This document shows positions 1 through 7,514 of a DNA stretch of 27,374 nucleotides, piece by piece. The notes below the pieces were generated by a model. The model saw nothing but the letters and a program-made list of their open reading frames with translations, had not been told where the DNA came from and did no database searches. The stretch is taken from assembly GCA_947566075.1 (NCBI GenBank), contig CANOIM010000019.1:1-27374 (forward strand), written 5' to 3'. The position numbers were made by a program, and so were the translations under genes. Source of the stretch: an uncultured Eggerthellaceae bacterium (GTDB lineage: Bacteria; Actinomycetota; Coriobacteriia; Coriobacteriales; Eggerthellaceae). The number at the start of each line of letters is the position of its first letter. Position 1 is the first letter of the stretch.

Positions 1-39
1 AAGAACAGCTTGTTGGCGCTTCGTGATCTTAATGGTCAT
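1..39 (-). CDS. lexA: LexA repressor, N-terminal fragment (cut by window edge)
   Basis: Only the first 13 codons are in the window, reading MTIKITKRQQAVL on the minus strand from the ATG at 39-37. LexA proteins commonly begin with a KITKRQ-type stretch at the start of the winged-helix DNA-binding domain. The position, divergent from nrdR, is an arrangement known from Streptomyces and other Actinobacteria. LexA represses SOS genes until RecA-stimulated self-cleavage. With so few residues the call rests on this short match plus context. The rest of the gene lies to the left of the window. Confidence 0.7.
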   Translation of the reverse strand, partial: MTIKITKRQQAVL

Positions 40-67
40 GGCCCTAGGCTCCATCCACTCAAAAAGG

Positions 68-90
68 TGTACCGATGTTCGATGATTATA
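68..90 (-). promoter_or_regulatory. Putative lexA promoter -10 with LexA-box-like site
   Basis: On the minus strand a perfect TATAAT (90-85) lies about 45 nt upstream of the lexA ATG. Just downstream at 81-68 is CGAACATCGGTACA. Its left half is a perfect CGAAC half-site of the Gram-positive SOS box (CGAAC-N4-GTTCG) and its right half matches 3 of 5. A LexA operator over the transcription start would give autoregulation. No convincing -35 was found. Confidence 0.45.
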
Positions 91-131
91 ACAGCGTACA
101 AAGGTTCTACCGCTGAGAATGGCTATTTTTC

Positions 132-165
132 CAAACAATCGTTCGACCACAATATGTAGTATGAT
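132..165 (+). promoter_or_regulatory. Putative nrdR control region: LexA-box-like and NrdR-box-like sites over a -10
   Basis: Positions 132-145 read CAAACAATCGTTCG, close to the Gram-positive SOS box: right half GTTCG perfect, left half CAAAC with one mismatch. Positions 147-162 read CCACAATATGTAGTAT, which agrees at most positions with the NrdR box core CACWATATATWGTG. A possible -10, TATGAT (160-165), overlaps the NrdR-like site. NrdR boxes usually occur in pairs, and I see no good second box at the expected spacing. The -35 is weak. Confidence 0.4.
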
Positions 166-194
166 ATGAACCTAACATCAAGCAAGGAGTTGCC

Positions 195-638
195 ATGCAT
201 TGCCCATATTGTGGATTCGAAGAATCCAAGGTGATAGACTCGCGGCCCGCTGAGGACGGATCAGCCATCCGGCGGCGGCGGGAATGCCTGGAATGCGAGA
301 AGCGCTTCACCACCTATGAGCGCTATGGTGAGCGTCCGGTGATCGTCGTCAAATCTGACGGTTCCTCTGAGCCGTTCTCCCGGGAGAAGCTCATGCGCTC
401 CATCCTGGTGGCGTGCGCGAAGCGCCCGGTCACCTCCGAGAAGATAGATGAGTTGATCACTGACATAGAATCCGCCATTCGCTGTGCTTCGGGTGAGGTC
501 ACCTCGAAGGAATTGGGCGAGATGGTCTTGGAGCGCCTGGCTTCTGTGGATGATGTGGCCTACATCCGTTTCGCTAGCGTCTACAAGGATTTCCAAAGCG
601 TGGAGGAATTCGCCTCAGCCCTGGAAGAGATCAACTGA
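195..638 (+). CDS. nrdR: Transcriptional repressor NrdR
   Basis: NrdR is the zinc-finger/ATP-cone repressor of ribonucleotide reductase genes; it senses dATP/ATP and binds NrdR boxes. The 147-aa product has family length. The N-terminal zinc ribbon uses C3, C6, C31 and C34 (MHCPYCGF ... CLEC) with the basic RRRRE stretch between. The ATP-cone domain spans about residues 49-139, starting RPVIVVKSDGSSEPFSREKL. The start is supported by AAGGAG about 6 nt upstream. It is divergent from lexA and followed 4 nt later by dut, so dNTP supply and dUTP removal are linked. The NrdR-like box upstream suggests autorepression. No RNR gene is in the window. Confidence 0.96.
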   Translation: MHCPYCGFEESKVIDSRPAEDGSAIRRRRECLECEKRFTTYERYGERPVIVVKSDGSSEPFSREKLMRSILVACAKRPVTSEKIDELITDIESAIRCASGEVTSKELGEMVLERLASVDDVAYIRFASVYKDFQSVEEFASALEEIN

Positions 639-642
639 AGCC

Positions 643-1083
643 ATGGACGCCTTAAAGATACCCGTGAAGCGGCTGGATGGCTCTTTGGATCTGCCCGTGC
701 GGGCGAAAGCGGGAGATGCTGGCTTTGACCTCAGGGCCGCTGTCAACCTAGAGCTCCTTCCTGGAAAGCGCGCCTGTGTTCCCTGTGGCATCGCCTTAGG
801 GCTGCCGCCTGGCTTCGCGGGTCTCGTGCTGCCGCGCAGCGGGCTGGCGGCGCACCATGGCATCACGGTGGTGAACGCCCCCGGCCTCATAGATGCAGGG
901 TATCGGGGTGAGGTGAAGGTGATCCTCTTGAACACGGATGACCAGGAGCCCTTCGCCATAGCGAAGGGGGACCGCATCGCCCAGCTCCTCATCATCCCCG
1001 TGCCGGAGGTTCGGTTAATGGAAGCCCCTGAGCTGGATGACACCTCGCGGGGGGAGACGGGCTTCGGAAGCAGTGGAGTGTGA
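643..1083 (+). CDS. dut: dUTP diphosphatase (dUTPase)
   Basis: Hydrolyses dUTP to dUMP and diphosphate, keeping uracil out of DNA and supplying dTMP synthesis. All five motifs of the trimeric family are present in the 146-aa product: AGDAGFDL (23-30), PRSGLA (64-69), GLIDAGYRGE (81-90, with catalytic Asp and Tyr), GDRIAQL (109-115) and the glycine-rich C-terminal arm RGETGFGSSG (136-145). The frame is open further upstream into nrdR, but the ATG at 643, 4 nt after the nrdR stop, gives the normal family length and is the likely start. Probably cotranscribed with nrdR. Confidence 0.96.
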   Translation: MDALKIPVKRLDGSLDLPVRAKAGDAGFDLRAAVNLELLPGKRACVPCGIALGLPPGFAGLVLPRSGLAAHHGITVVNAPGLIDAGYRGEVKVILLNTDDQEPFAIAKGDRIAQLLIIPVPEVRLMEAPELDDTSRGETGFGSSGV

Positions 1084-1084
1084 T

Positions 1085-1498
1085 ATGGATCCAGACGATC
1101 AAGCCATGCGGGATATAAAGACCATCCAGACCTTAGGGTCTATCGCCATCATCGCCTCGCCGGTGTCATTGGTGTTCGGAGGCGTATTGCTGAGCCTTGT
1201 TGCCCTCGTGTGCGCTCTGGTGGGACGCAGCAAGCTGAAGGCCTTGGGATCCACGGATGAAGCCAGCCAAGCGGTCATGGATGCCCTGCGTCGCCAGATG
1301 AAGGTGGCGCTCATCGTGAGCATCGCCACCTTGGTCATCAATGGCATCTTCTCGGTGCTCATGTTCGGCTACCTCATGCAAGCCATGCAATCCGGTGACC
1401 TCTCACAGCTCACTCAGATGATGGGCTTTGACTCGAACGGCTCTGGAAGCGCCTCAGGGACGGATGCTGCCTCTGAAGGTTCTCTCTGGGATAAATAA
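1085..1498 (+). CDS. Small membrane protein of unknown function
   Basis: A 137-aa protein whose ATG at 1085 comes one nucleotide after the dut stop, so it is almost certainly in the nrdR-dut operon. Two hydrophobic stretches are visible at about residues 16-47 and 73-98, separated by a polar, helical linker (GRSKLKALGSTDEASQAV). The C-terminus (about 100-137) is Gln/Ser/Gly/Asp-rich and probably disordered. The layout resembles small actinobacterial DUF4190-like membrane proteins, but I cannot assign a family or function. An in-frame upstream start inside dut (1037) would add 16 polar residues and is less likely. Confidence 0.75.
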   Translation: MDPDDQAMRDIKTIQTLGSIAIIASPVSLVFGGVLLSLVALVCALVGRSKLKALGSTDEASQAVMDALRRQMKVALIVSIATLVINGIFSVLMFGYLMQAMQSGDLSQLTQMMGFDSNGSGSASGTDAASEGSLWDK

Positions 1499-1536
1499 CG
1501 GATAATATATGTTATGTAAACTAACCAAGGACCGGC

Positions 1537-1926
1537 TCAGGCGTCCCTGAACGGGTGCCTTTGACGCATTCCCCGGCGGGCTGGGATGATGCGCAGCTCA
1601 TGGAACGTGAGCCCCCGCTCGCGCAGCTTGAGGGCCATGAACTCCCGCCGCGCGTCCATCTCTGAGCGCACGAGCGGCTCATCCAAGCATATCTCGCACA
1701 GTATGTAGGGCTTGTCCTTGTCAGGCCCGATGCGCGGCTTGTCATCTTTCCGCACGTAGAATGCATTGGTATGATCCAGTATCAGACGCACGGCCGATTC
1801 GCTCTTCCAGACATCGCGCACGGCTGCCGCATAGATGGCGTTGTTCGAGGATATCTGAGCCGCAGATTCGGCTTCAGGGCCCAAGGAGCCCAGGATGGCT
1901 GATACGCATTTCGAGAGGTCTTGCAC
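1537..1926 (-). CDS. Hypothetical protein (possibly DUF721/DciA-like)
   Basis: A 129-aa product from a GTG start at 1926, with AAAGGAAG about 10 nt upstream, lying 22 nt after gluQ on the same strand and probably in its operon. It has an N-terminal helical part (LSKCVSAILGSLGPEAE), a central segment ending NAFYVRKDD, then a strand-like stretch (PYILCEICLDE) and a basic C-terminus (RGMRQRHPF). The order, helix then a strand pair then ARREFMALKLRERG, faintly recalls DUF721/DciA helicase-loading proteins, but this is a weak resemblance. It converges on the nrdR-dut operon; I see no clear terminator in the 38-nt gap (1499-1536). Confidence 0.6.
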   Translation of the reverse strand: MQDLSKCVSAILGSLGPEAESAAQISSNNAIYAAAVRDVWKSESAVRLILDHTNAFYVRKDDKPRIGPDKDKPYILCEICLDEPLVRSEMDARREFMALKLRERGLTFHELRIIPARRGMRQRHPFRDA

Positions 1927-1948
1927 GAAGGCGCTTCCTTTCCTTTGA

Positions 1949-2875
1949 TCAAGTCCACGGAATGGCTATCCGGCCTTGGAGGCGCTTCTGCAGCGCCTCC
2001 CTATCATAGGCCGCCACCAGCTCCTCAGGGGTCACGGGAGCATCCTCGGGCTGTAGTCCCGCAAGATAAGCGATGTGCCCGATGATCCCCTGGGGCGTTT
2101 CGAAGCGGATGAGCATCTCATCCAGCGAGGCATCCCCATCGCGCTTGGAGAGCCTCCGCCCGCTTCTGTTCACCAGCAATGGGATATGAAGGTATTCGGG
2201 ATGCGGAAAGCCCAAGAGGTCTTGGAGGAACATCTGCTGGGGCGTTGAGGAGAGCAAATCGATGCCGCGGGTGACAGAGGTGATGCCCTGGGCGGCGTCA
2301 TCCACCACCACGGCCAGCTGATAGGCAAAGGCACCATCCTTGCGGCGCAGGATGAAATCCCCGCAGTCCTCTGAGAGCAGCTGGCTATAGCTTCCCTGAA
2401 GCCCGTCTTCGAAGCCGATGCGGACCGGGGGCGCCTCTACGCGCCAGGCGGCATCCTTGCCCGCCTGGATGCGCTCCTCAGCGCTGGCGGTGCTCAAGGA
2501 ACGACAGGTGCCCGGATAGACCGCCTTCTCTCCTAGATGCGGCGCTGAGACGGCTGCCAGATCAGCTCGAGTGCAGAAGCACGGATAGATGCGCGTCTGC
2601 TGGGCGATGCGCTCAAAGGCCTCCTCATAGGCTTCGCGGCGGCCGTTCTGGTAGAAAGGGCCGCTATCCCAGGTGAGCCCGAGAAGCTCCAAGTCACGCT
2701 GGATGAGGTCAGCGAAGCGCGGCTTGGAGCGCTCAACATCCAGGTCTTCGATGCGCAAGACCATGGTTCCGCCCTGGGAGCGCACCTGAAGCCAGGCCAT
2801 GAGATAGGCGAAGATGTTGCCCGCATGGATCCTTCCGGTGGGAGAAGGGGCGAACCTCCCAGCAGCCAGGCTCAT
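1949..2875 (-). CDS. gluQ: Glutamyl-Q tRNA(Asp) synthetase
   Basis: A 308-aa paralogue of the GluRS catalytic core that lacks the anticodon-binding domain. In the known family it activates glutamate without tRNA and attaches it to queuosine at position 34 of tRNA-Asp. Visible features are the class I signature RFAPSPTGRIHAGN (7-20), the KMSKS equivalent RLSKRDG (241-247), and the family's zinc site C99, C101, Y120, C124 (CFC ... YPGTC). The length separates it from full GluRS (about 480 aa). Its ATG overlaps the paaK stop by 4 nt, so it is translationally coupled to an unrelated metabolic gene. Confidence 0.93.
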   Translation of the reverse strand: MSLAAGRFAPSPTGRIHAGNIFAYLMAWLQVRSQGGTMVLRIEDLDVERSKPRFADLIQRDLELLGLTWDSGPFYQNGRREAYEEAFERIAQQTRIYPCFCTRADLAAVSAPHLGEKAVYPGTCRSLSTASAEERIQAGKDAAWRVEAPPVRIGFEDGLQGSYSQLLSEDCGDFILRRKDGAFAYQLAVVVDDAAQGITSVTRGIDLLSSTPQQMFLQDLLGFPHPEYLHIPLLVNRSGRRLSKRDGDASLDEMLIRFETPQGIIGHIAYLAGLQPEDAPVTPEELVAAYDREALQKRLQGRIAIPWT

Positions 2876-4245
2876 CGCCTGTCGTCCACGTGCTTGGTCT
2901 TCCCCACTGCCCGCTCTATCCCGCCGGGCTCTACCAGAGACACCTTGACGCCCACCAAGAGCACGCCCTTGAGCTTCTCCTCGATGCGCTTGCGCATGGC
3001 ATCCATCTGCTCGAAGGAGTCAGAGAAGGCCTCCGGGCGGATCTCTGTCTGCACCGTGAGCGCATCCATGCCGTTCACGGTCTCCACGATGATGCGGTAG
3101 TGGGGCGTGACCTCGTCTATGACTGAGAGCACGTCCTCTATCTGGGAGGGGAACACATTGGTGCCTCGGATGATGAGCATGTCATCGGAGCGGGAGCGCA
3201 CCTTGTCCATGCGGGCGTGGGTGCGTCCACAGGGGCAGGGCTCCTTGGTCACGCGCGTGAGGTCATGGGTGCGATAGCGCAGAACGGGGATGGCCTGCTT
3301 ATCCAGGGGCGTGAGCACCAATTCTCCCTCTTCGCCGGGGCCTACCACCTCTCCGGTGATAGGATCGACCACTTCCCAGAGGAAATGGTCTTCCGCTATG
3401 TGCTGTTGATCGCGGGAGGCAAGGCACTCACCGGACACGCCGGGCCCCATGACCTCCGTCAAGCCGTAGTTATCAGTGCAGACGATGTGCATGCGGCGCT
3501 CTATCTCAGCTTTCAGGCCAGGAGGGCAGGGTTCTCCCCCGAAAAGCCCCACGCGCAGCGGAGAAGAGGCCCAATCATAGCCCAGCTGCTCGCCCACTTC
3601 GCAGATGTGCATGGCGTAGGAGGGGGTGGCGATGAGCACGGTGGTGCCATAATCCTGGATCATCTGGATATGGCGTTCCGTATTACCGCTACCCGCTGGG
3701 ATCATGGTACATCCCAGCTTCTGCAAGCCGTAGTGCAGACCGAAGCCACCGGTGAACATGCCGTAGCCGAAGGCCATCTGGGCGTTGTCTTGGGGCACCA
3801 CCCCAGCCATCTGCACCAAACGCGCGATGCAATCGCTCCAAACGTCCATGTCCGCTTCGGTGTAGCCCACTACGATGGGCTTGCCCGTGGTGCCAGAGGA
3901 AGCATGGATCTCACGTACCTCGTCTAGGGAAACGGCGAAGAGGCCGTAGGGAAACGTCTCGCGCAGAGCGGTCTTGTCTGTGAAGGGCAACAAGCGCACG
4001 TCGGCCAAGGTTTGTATATCAGCGGGCTTGACGCCCCTCTCATCCATCTTCTGACGGTAATAGGGAACCCGCTCATAGGTATAGCGCACCTGGCGCTTGA
4101 GCTTCTCCAGCTGGAGCGCCTCTATGTAGGCACGGCTGGCGCATTCCATCTCAGCGTCGAAGATGGGCAGGGCGCTGAAATCCCCCGCTTTTGCGGCTTT
4201 GAGCGCGTCTCCCTTGCGGGTGACGTCATAGGATGCGCATCCCAT
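2872..4245 (-). CDS. paaK: Phenylacetate-CoA ligase family protein (copy 1)
   Basis: AMP-forming aryl-acid CoA ligase that activates phenylacetate or indoleacetate to the CoA thioester. The 457-aa product has the family start YERVPYYRQKM, the nucleotide loop HASSGTTGKP (114-123), the acyl-adenylate region DNYGLTEVMGPG (about 258-269), YRTHDLT and a C-terminal AMP-binding_C_2 domain. It carries about 25-30 more N-terminal residues than copy 2. It follows the tandem-ACT gene by 3 nt and overlaps gluQ by 4 nt. With iorAB just upstream it probably makes or uses the aryl-acetyl-CoA handled by IorAB. Substrate preference cannot be read from sequence. Confidence 0.92.
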   Translation of the reverse strand: MGCASYDVTRKGDALKAAKAGDFSALPIFDAEMECASRAYIEALQLEKLKRQVRYTYERVPYYRQKMDERGVKPADIQTLADVRLLPFTDKTALRETFPYGLFAVSLDEVREIHASSGTTGKPIVVGYTEADMDVWSDCIARLVQMAGVVPQDNAQMAFGYGMFTGGFGLHYGLQKLGCTMIPAGSGNTERHIQMIQDYGTTVLIATPSYAMHICEVGEQLGYDWASSPLRVGLFGGEPCPPGLKAEIERRMHIVCTDNYGLTEVMGPGVSGECLASRDQQHIAEDHFLWEVVDPITGEVVGPGEEGELVLTPLDKQAIPVLRYRTHDLTRVTKEPCPCGRTHARMDKVRSRSDDMLIIRGTNVFPSQIEDVLSVIDEVTPHYRIIVETVNGMDALTVQTEIRPEAFSDSFEQMDAMRKRIEEKLKGVLLVGVKVSLVEPGGIERAVGKTKHVDDRR

Positions 4246-4248
4246 GGG

Positions 4249-4689
4249 CTACTCCCCTTCCCGCCGAAGTGCTGAGGCGTGGGCGATGTCTTCCTGGCTG
4301 ATCATGGTGAGCGGCTGATCGGCCAGGGCGCGGGCCGCCCCTTCTATGTCATCGGTGTTGATCACGATATAGGTGGATATGAGCGAATAGCTGTAGATGA
4401 CGTTGATGCCGCAGGATGCTAGAAGACCCATGACCCGCGCCAGCTCACCGGGGCGGTCTTCCAGAAGGAGGCAGAGCACCTCCGTTTCCGCGTGGGCTGC
4501 CCCCTCCCCTTCCAGCACTTCGATGGCTGCGGCGGGGTCATCCACGATGAAGCGGCCGATGCCGTATTCGCCCGTGTCAGAGACGGAATAGCCTCGAACG
4601 CTCACCTGGGCGCGCTCGAGCATCTCCAGGATCCGCGCCAGGTGTCCTGGCTTGCTCTGGAGGAACGTGCTGATCTGCTTCACTGCCAT
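4249..4689 (-). CDS. Tandem ACT-domain protein (copy 1)
   Basis: A 146-aa protein made of two ACT domains, about residues 1-70 (KQISTFLQSKPGHLARILEM) and 71-146 (LLLEDRPGELARVMGLLASC). ACT domains bind amino acids or related ligands. There is no fused enzyme domain, so it is likely a free-standing sensor for an aromatic amino acid or aryl acid. It lies between iorB and paaK copy 1 with gaps of 6 and 3 nt. A very similar layout (ACT gene touching paaK) recurs at 8977-10703, so the partnership is consistent. Its target is unknown. Confidence 0.88.
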   Translation of the reverse strand: MAVKQISTFLQSKPGHLARILEMLERAQVSVRGYSVSDTGEYGIGRFIVDDPAAAIEVLEGEGAAHAETEVLCLLLEDRPGELARVMGLLASCGINVIYSYSLISTYIVINTDDIEGAARALADQPLTMISQEDIAHASALRREGE

Positions 4690-4695
4690 GGATGG

Positions 4696-5277
4696 CTACC
4701 CCCTTGCATGTTCGTGTACGAACTGCCTGCCCGCCTGGAATGCTGCGCAGTTGATCTCAACGGTCTTGGGCGGCACGTGGCTGCGTACGGATGCCAGCCA
4801 CGGCTCTTCGAGAAAGCTCAGGTAGGCTGAGAGGGCGCCCAGGAGCACCACGTTGGCCGCCTTGGGGCTGCCCGCTTCCCGGGCGGTGGCCTCAGCGGGC
4901 ACGAGCAGGGCGCGTGCCCCTTGGAGCACCTCATCCGTTCGGGTAGGGATGCTGGCCTTGCCCGTGAGCACGCTGGCGGGCTTGATGACCTCCTCATTCA
5001 CGATGAGGCTGCCGCCCTGCTTGAGCGCGCTCAGATTGCGCAAGGCCTCCAGCTCCTCGAAGGCTACGACGATGTCAGCTTCGCCCTGGCCGATGACCAT
5101 GGACTTCACGTCAGACCCCAAGGCCACCATGGTGGAAACAGCGCCGCCGCGCTGGGCCATGCCGTGGATCTCAGAGACCTTCACCTGAGTGCCCGAGCGC
5201 AGGGCCACGTCAGCCAGGATATGGGCAGCCAGGATGGTGCCCTGACCCCCTACTCCGCATAGCAGTATCTTCTTCAC
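4696..5277 (-). CDS. iorB: Indolepyruvate:ferredoxin oxidoreductase, beta subunit
   Basis: Beta subunit of the enzyme that oxidatively decarboxylates aryl-pyruvates to aryl-acetyl-CoA, CO2 and reduced ferredoxin. The 193-aa product has the gamma-domain-type 2-oxoacid oxidoreductase signature: KILLCGVGGQGT at the N-terminus and MAQRGGAV (40-47), with normal family length. The open frame extends to 5358 inside iorA, but I chose the GTG at 5277-5275. It has GGGGAG about 6 nt upstream and places the conserved KKILLCG start at residue 2. The iorA stop lies 10 nt upstream, so the two subunits are made from one message. Confidence 0.93.
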   Translation of the reverse strand: MKKILLCGVGGQGTILAAHILADVALRSGTQVKVSEIHGMAQRGGAVSTMVALGSDVKSMVIGQGEADIVVAFEELEALRNLSALKQGGSLIVNEEVIKPASVLTGKASIPTRTDEVLQGARALLVPAEATAREAGSPKAANVVLLGALSAYLSFLEEPWLASVRSHVPPKTVEINCAAFQAGRQFVHEHARG

Positions 5278-5287
5278 TTCTGCTCCC

Positions 5288-7015
5288 CTATCGGACGATG
5301 GCGTTGAAGTTGCAGTATTGGGCGCACTGACCGCAGCCGATGCAGAGTTGCGGGTCAATGTAGGAAAGGCCGGTGTCAGGGTACTTCCCGATGGCCGGGC
5401 AACCCAGGCTCAAGCATACGCCACAGCCGGTGCAAGCAGCCACGTAATAGGGCTGCTGACGGGTGCGCTCCAGCAAGACGCAGGGGCGCTTGAAGATGAG
5501 GACGTCCAGCCGGTCACGGGCCTCCGTTGCCTCTTTGAGCGCGCTGCGAACGGCCCGCATGTCGTTCGGGTCTATCACCTGGACCGCCTCTACGCCCAAG
5601 GACCTCACAACGGCCTCCAAGTCCAGCTCAACGCTGGGGCGCCCCTGGAGCGTGACCCCATTGAAGGGGTTCCCCTGGCGGCCGGTCATGGCTGTGGTCC
5701 GGTTATCCAGGATGCAAACGGTGCCGCTGCCGGCGTTGTAGACTGTGGTGATGAGAGAGCTCAGGCCTGAATGGGCGAAGGTGGAATCTCCTATGACGGC
5801 CACCACTGGCCGCTCAGAGCCTTCTCCCAGCGCCACTTCGAAACCGTGGGCCATGGAAACGGATGCTCCCATATCAACACAGGTGTCCATGGCGGACAAG
5901 GGCGGCAAGGCACCCAAGGTGTAGCAACCGATGTCTCCACAGATGATGGCCTTCTTGCGCGAGAGCTCCTTGAACACCAACCGATGGGGACAGCCGGGAC
6001 AGAGCGCTGGTGGCCGAGCAGGGAGCCCCTCTACGCCTTCAAGCCCTTCAGGTACCTCCAGCCCGAAGGCCTGGCGGATGAGGTTCGGGGAGAGCTCTCC
6101 CGCTTCGGGGAGCGGATGGGGGAAGGGAACCACATCCACGCCGCAGGCAGCTACGGCATCCTTGAGGAAGGTCGAGGCCTCTTCCACCACGTAGACCTCA
6201 TCCACCTCACGAGCGAAGGCGCGGATGGTCTCAGCGGGCACGGGGTTCGTCACCCCCAGCTTCAGGATGCTGGCCTCCGGGAGCGCCTCAGCTACGTGCT
6301 GGTAGGCTGCCCCCGCGCAGATGATCCCACGCTCAGAGGAGCGTAGGGTGCTCACGTTCAGATCAGAGCCTTCGACCCAAGCCTTGAGGGCCTCATCGCG
6401 CTGTACCTGCTCTGCGCGCCTGCCCTTGGCGAACGCCGGCATCATCACCCACTTGGAAGGGTTGGTCTCATAGGGTGCGCGCTCAGGAGCGCTTTGAGGC
6501 GCTGCAGGCTCAACCGGGGTCTTCGTGTGGGATATCCGCACCGTTGAGCGGATCATCACGGGCACATCGAACTGCTCGGAAAGGTCATAGGCCCGCCGTG
6601 TGAGATCATAGGCCTCTTGGGAATCAGCAGGGTCCAGCATGGGGATGTGGGCTGCCTTGGCATAGTAGTGGGAATCCTGTTCGTTCTGGGATGAGTACAT
6701 CCCCGGATCATCGGCAGCCAAGAGGACGAGGCCGCCCCCCACGCCGGTGTAGGCGGCAGTGAACAGCGGGTCTGCCGCCACATTGACCCCCACGTGCTTC
6801 ATGGTGACCAGGCAGCGCTTCCCTGCCGCAGAGGCGCCCAGAGCCACTTCCAGGGCCACTTTCTCATTGGTGCACCATTCTGCATAGACGTCCTCATGGG
6901 TGGCGAAGGCCTCTAAGGTCTCCGTCGAAGGCGTTCCTGGATAGCCGGTTCCCACCTGGGCTCCGCTGTGATGAGCGCCAAGCGCCACCGCCTCATTGCC
7001 TGAAAGAAGCTCCAC
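5288..7015 (-). CDS. iorA: Indolepyruvate:ferredoxin oxidoreductase, alpha subunit
   Basis: Catalytic subunit with thiamine diphosphate and two [4Fe-4S] clusters. The 575-aa product has the pyrimidine-binding N-terminus (GTGYPGTPSTE, 22-32), CPGCPHR (339-345), GDIGCYTLG (360-368) and the TPP/Mg motif GDSTF (409-413) with its partner Asn near 438. At the C-terminus are two ferredoxin motifs: C528, C531, C534, C539 and C558, C561, C564, C568. This is full family length. It is followed by iorB and preceded 11 nt upstream by the FHA gene. The reaction is reversible in known systems: amino acid fermentation in one direction, aryl acid scavenging into aromatic amino acids in the other. Confidence 0.95.
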   Translation of the reverse strand: MELLSGNEAVALGAHHSGAQVGTGYPGTPSTETLEAFATHEDVYAEWCTNEKVALEVALGASAAGKRCLVTMKHVGVNVAADPLFTAAYTGVGGGLVLLAADDPGMYSSQNEQDSHYYAKAAHIPMLDPADSQEAYDLTRRAYDLSEQFDVPVMIRSTVRISHTKTPVEPAAPQSAPERAPYETNPSKWVMMPAFAKGRRAEQVQRDEALKAWVEGSDLNVSTLRSSERGIICAGAAYQHVAEALPEASILKLGVTNPVPAETIRAFAREVDEVYVVEEASTFLKDAVAACGVDVVPFPHPLPEAGELSPNLIRQAFGLEVPEGLEGVEGLPARPPALCPGCPHRLVFKELSRKKAIICGDIGCYTLGALPPLSAMDTCVDMGASVSMAHGFEVALGEGSERPVVAVIGDSTFAHSGLSSLITTVYNAGSGTVCILDNRTTAMTGRQGNPFNGVTLQGRPSVELDLEAVVRSLGVEAVQVIDPNDMRAVRSALKEATEARDRLDVLIFKRPCVLLERTRQQPYYVAACTGCGVCLSLGCPAIGKYPDTGLSYIDPQLCIGCGQCAQYCNFNAIVR

Positions 7016-7026
7016 TGATCCCTCCC

Positions 7027-7476
7027 CTATTCGCCGGTGTCGAAGATGAAGCCGAAACGGCCGATCTGAACGAAATCATCCTGGGCTAGCACCTTGTTGT
7101 TGACCGAGGCGTTGTTGACCCACACGCCATTGAAGGATTGCTCGTCCCGCAGGATGTAGGCCCCGTCTTTCACCGCGATGCTGGCATGGAGCCGGGATAC
7201 CGTCATATCGTTCAAGAAGATATCGCACTGAGGGTTGCGGCCGATAGAGGTGACCTGGGGGTTCACCTTGAACTCAGCGCCTCGCTGGGGGCCGCGCACC
7301 ATCCTGAGCACCGGTGAGGTGGCTGGCTCCTCAGAGGGCGTGCGCACCTCCGGGGCCGGGACGCTCAAGGGCGAGAAGCTCTGGGTGTTGCCTGCCAACC
7401 GGAACCCGCAGGATTCACAGGCGGCTTGTCCGGGCTTCAAGGGGCTTTGGCATATGGGGCAAGATCCTTCGGTCAC
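7027..7476 (-). CDS. Zinc-ribbon and FHA domain protein
   Basis: A 149-aa protein with an N-terminal zinc ribbon (CPIC at 6-9 and CESC at 20-23), a Pro/Ser-rich linker to about residue 60 and a C-terminal forkhead-associated domain. The FHA core is visible as SIGRNPQCDIFL, then SRLHA and NGVWVNN; these are the Arg, Ser/His and Asn positions that bind phosphothreonine. In Actinobacteria such proteins usually read Ser/Thr kinase signals for cell-wall growth. It lies between dacF (38 nt) and iorA (11 nt), which fits an envelope role better than a metabolic one. No kinase gene is in the window. Confidence 0.88.
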   Translation of the reverse strand: MTEGSCPICQSPLKPGQAACESCGFRLAGNTQSFSPLSVPAPEVRTPSEEPATSPVLRMVRGPQRGAEFKVNPQVTSIGRNPQCDIFLNDMTVSRLHASIAVKDGAYILRDEQSFNGVWVNNASVNNKVLAQDDFVQIGRFGFIFDTGE

Positions 7477-7514
7477 GAAGACCTCCTCTTCTGAGCTGTT
7501 GGGCCGCTGACCTG

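Noticed and set aside
1499..1536. Terminator between the convergent operons
   Set aside because: No stable stem with a U-tract could be found in this 38-nt gap.
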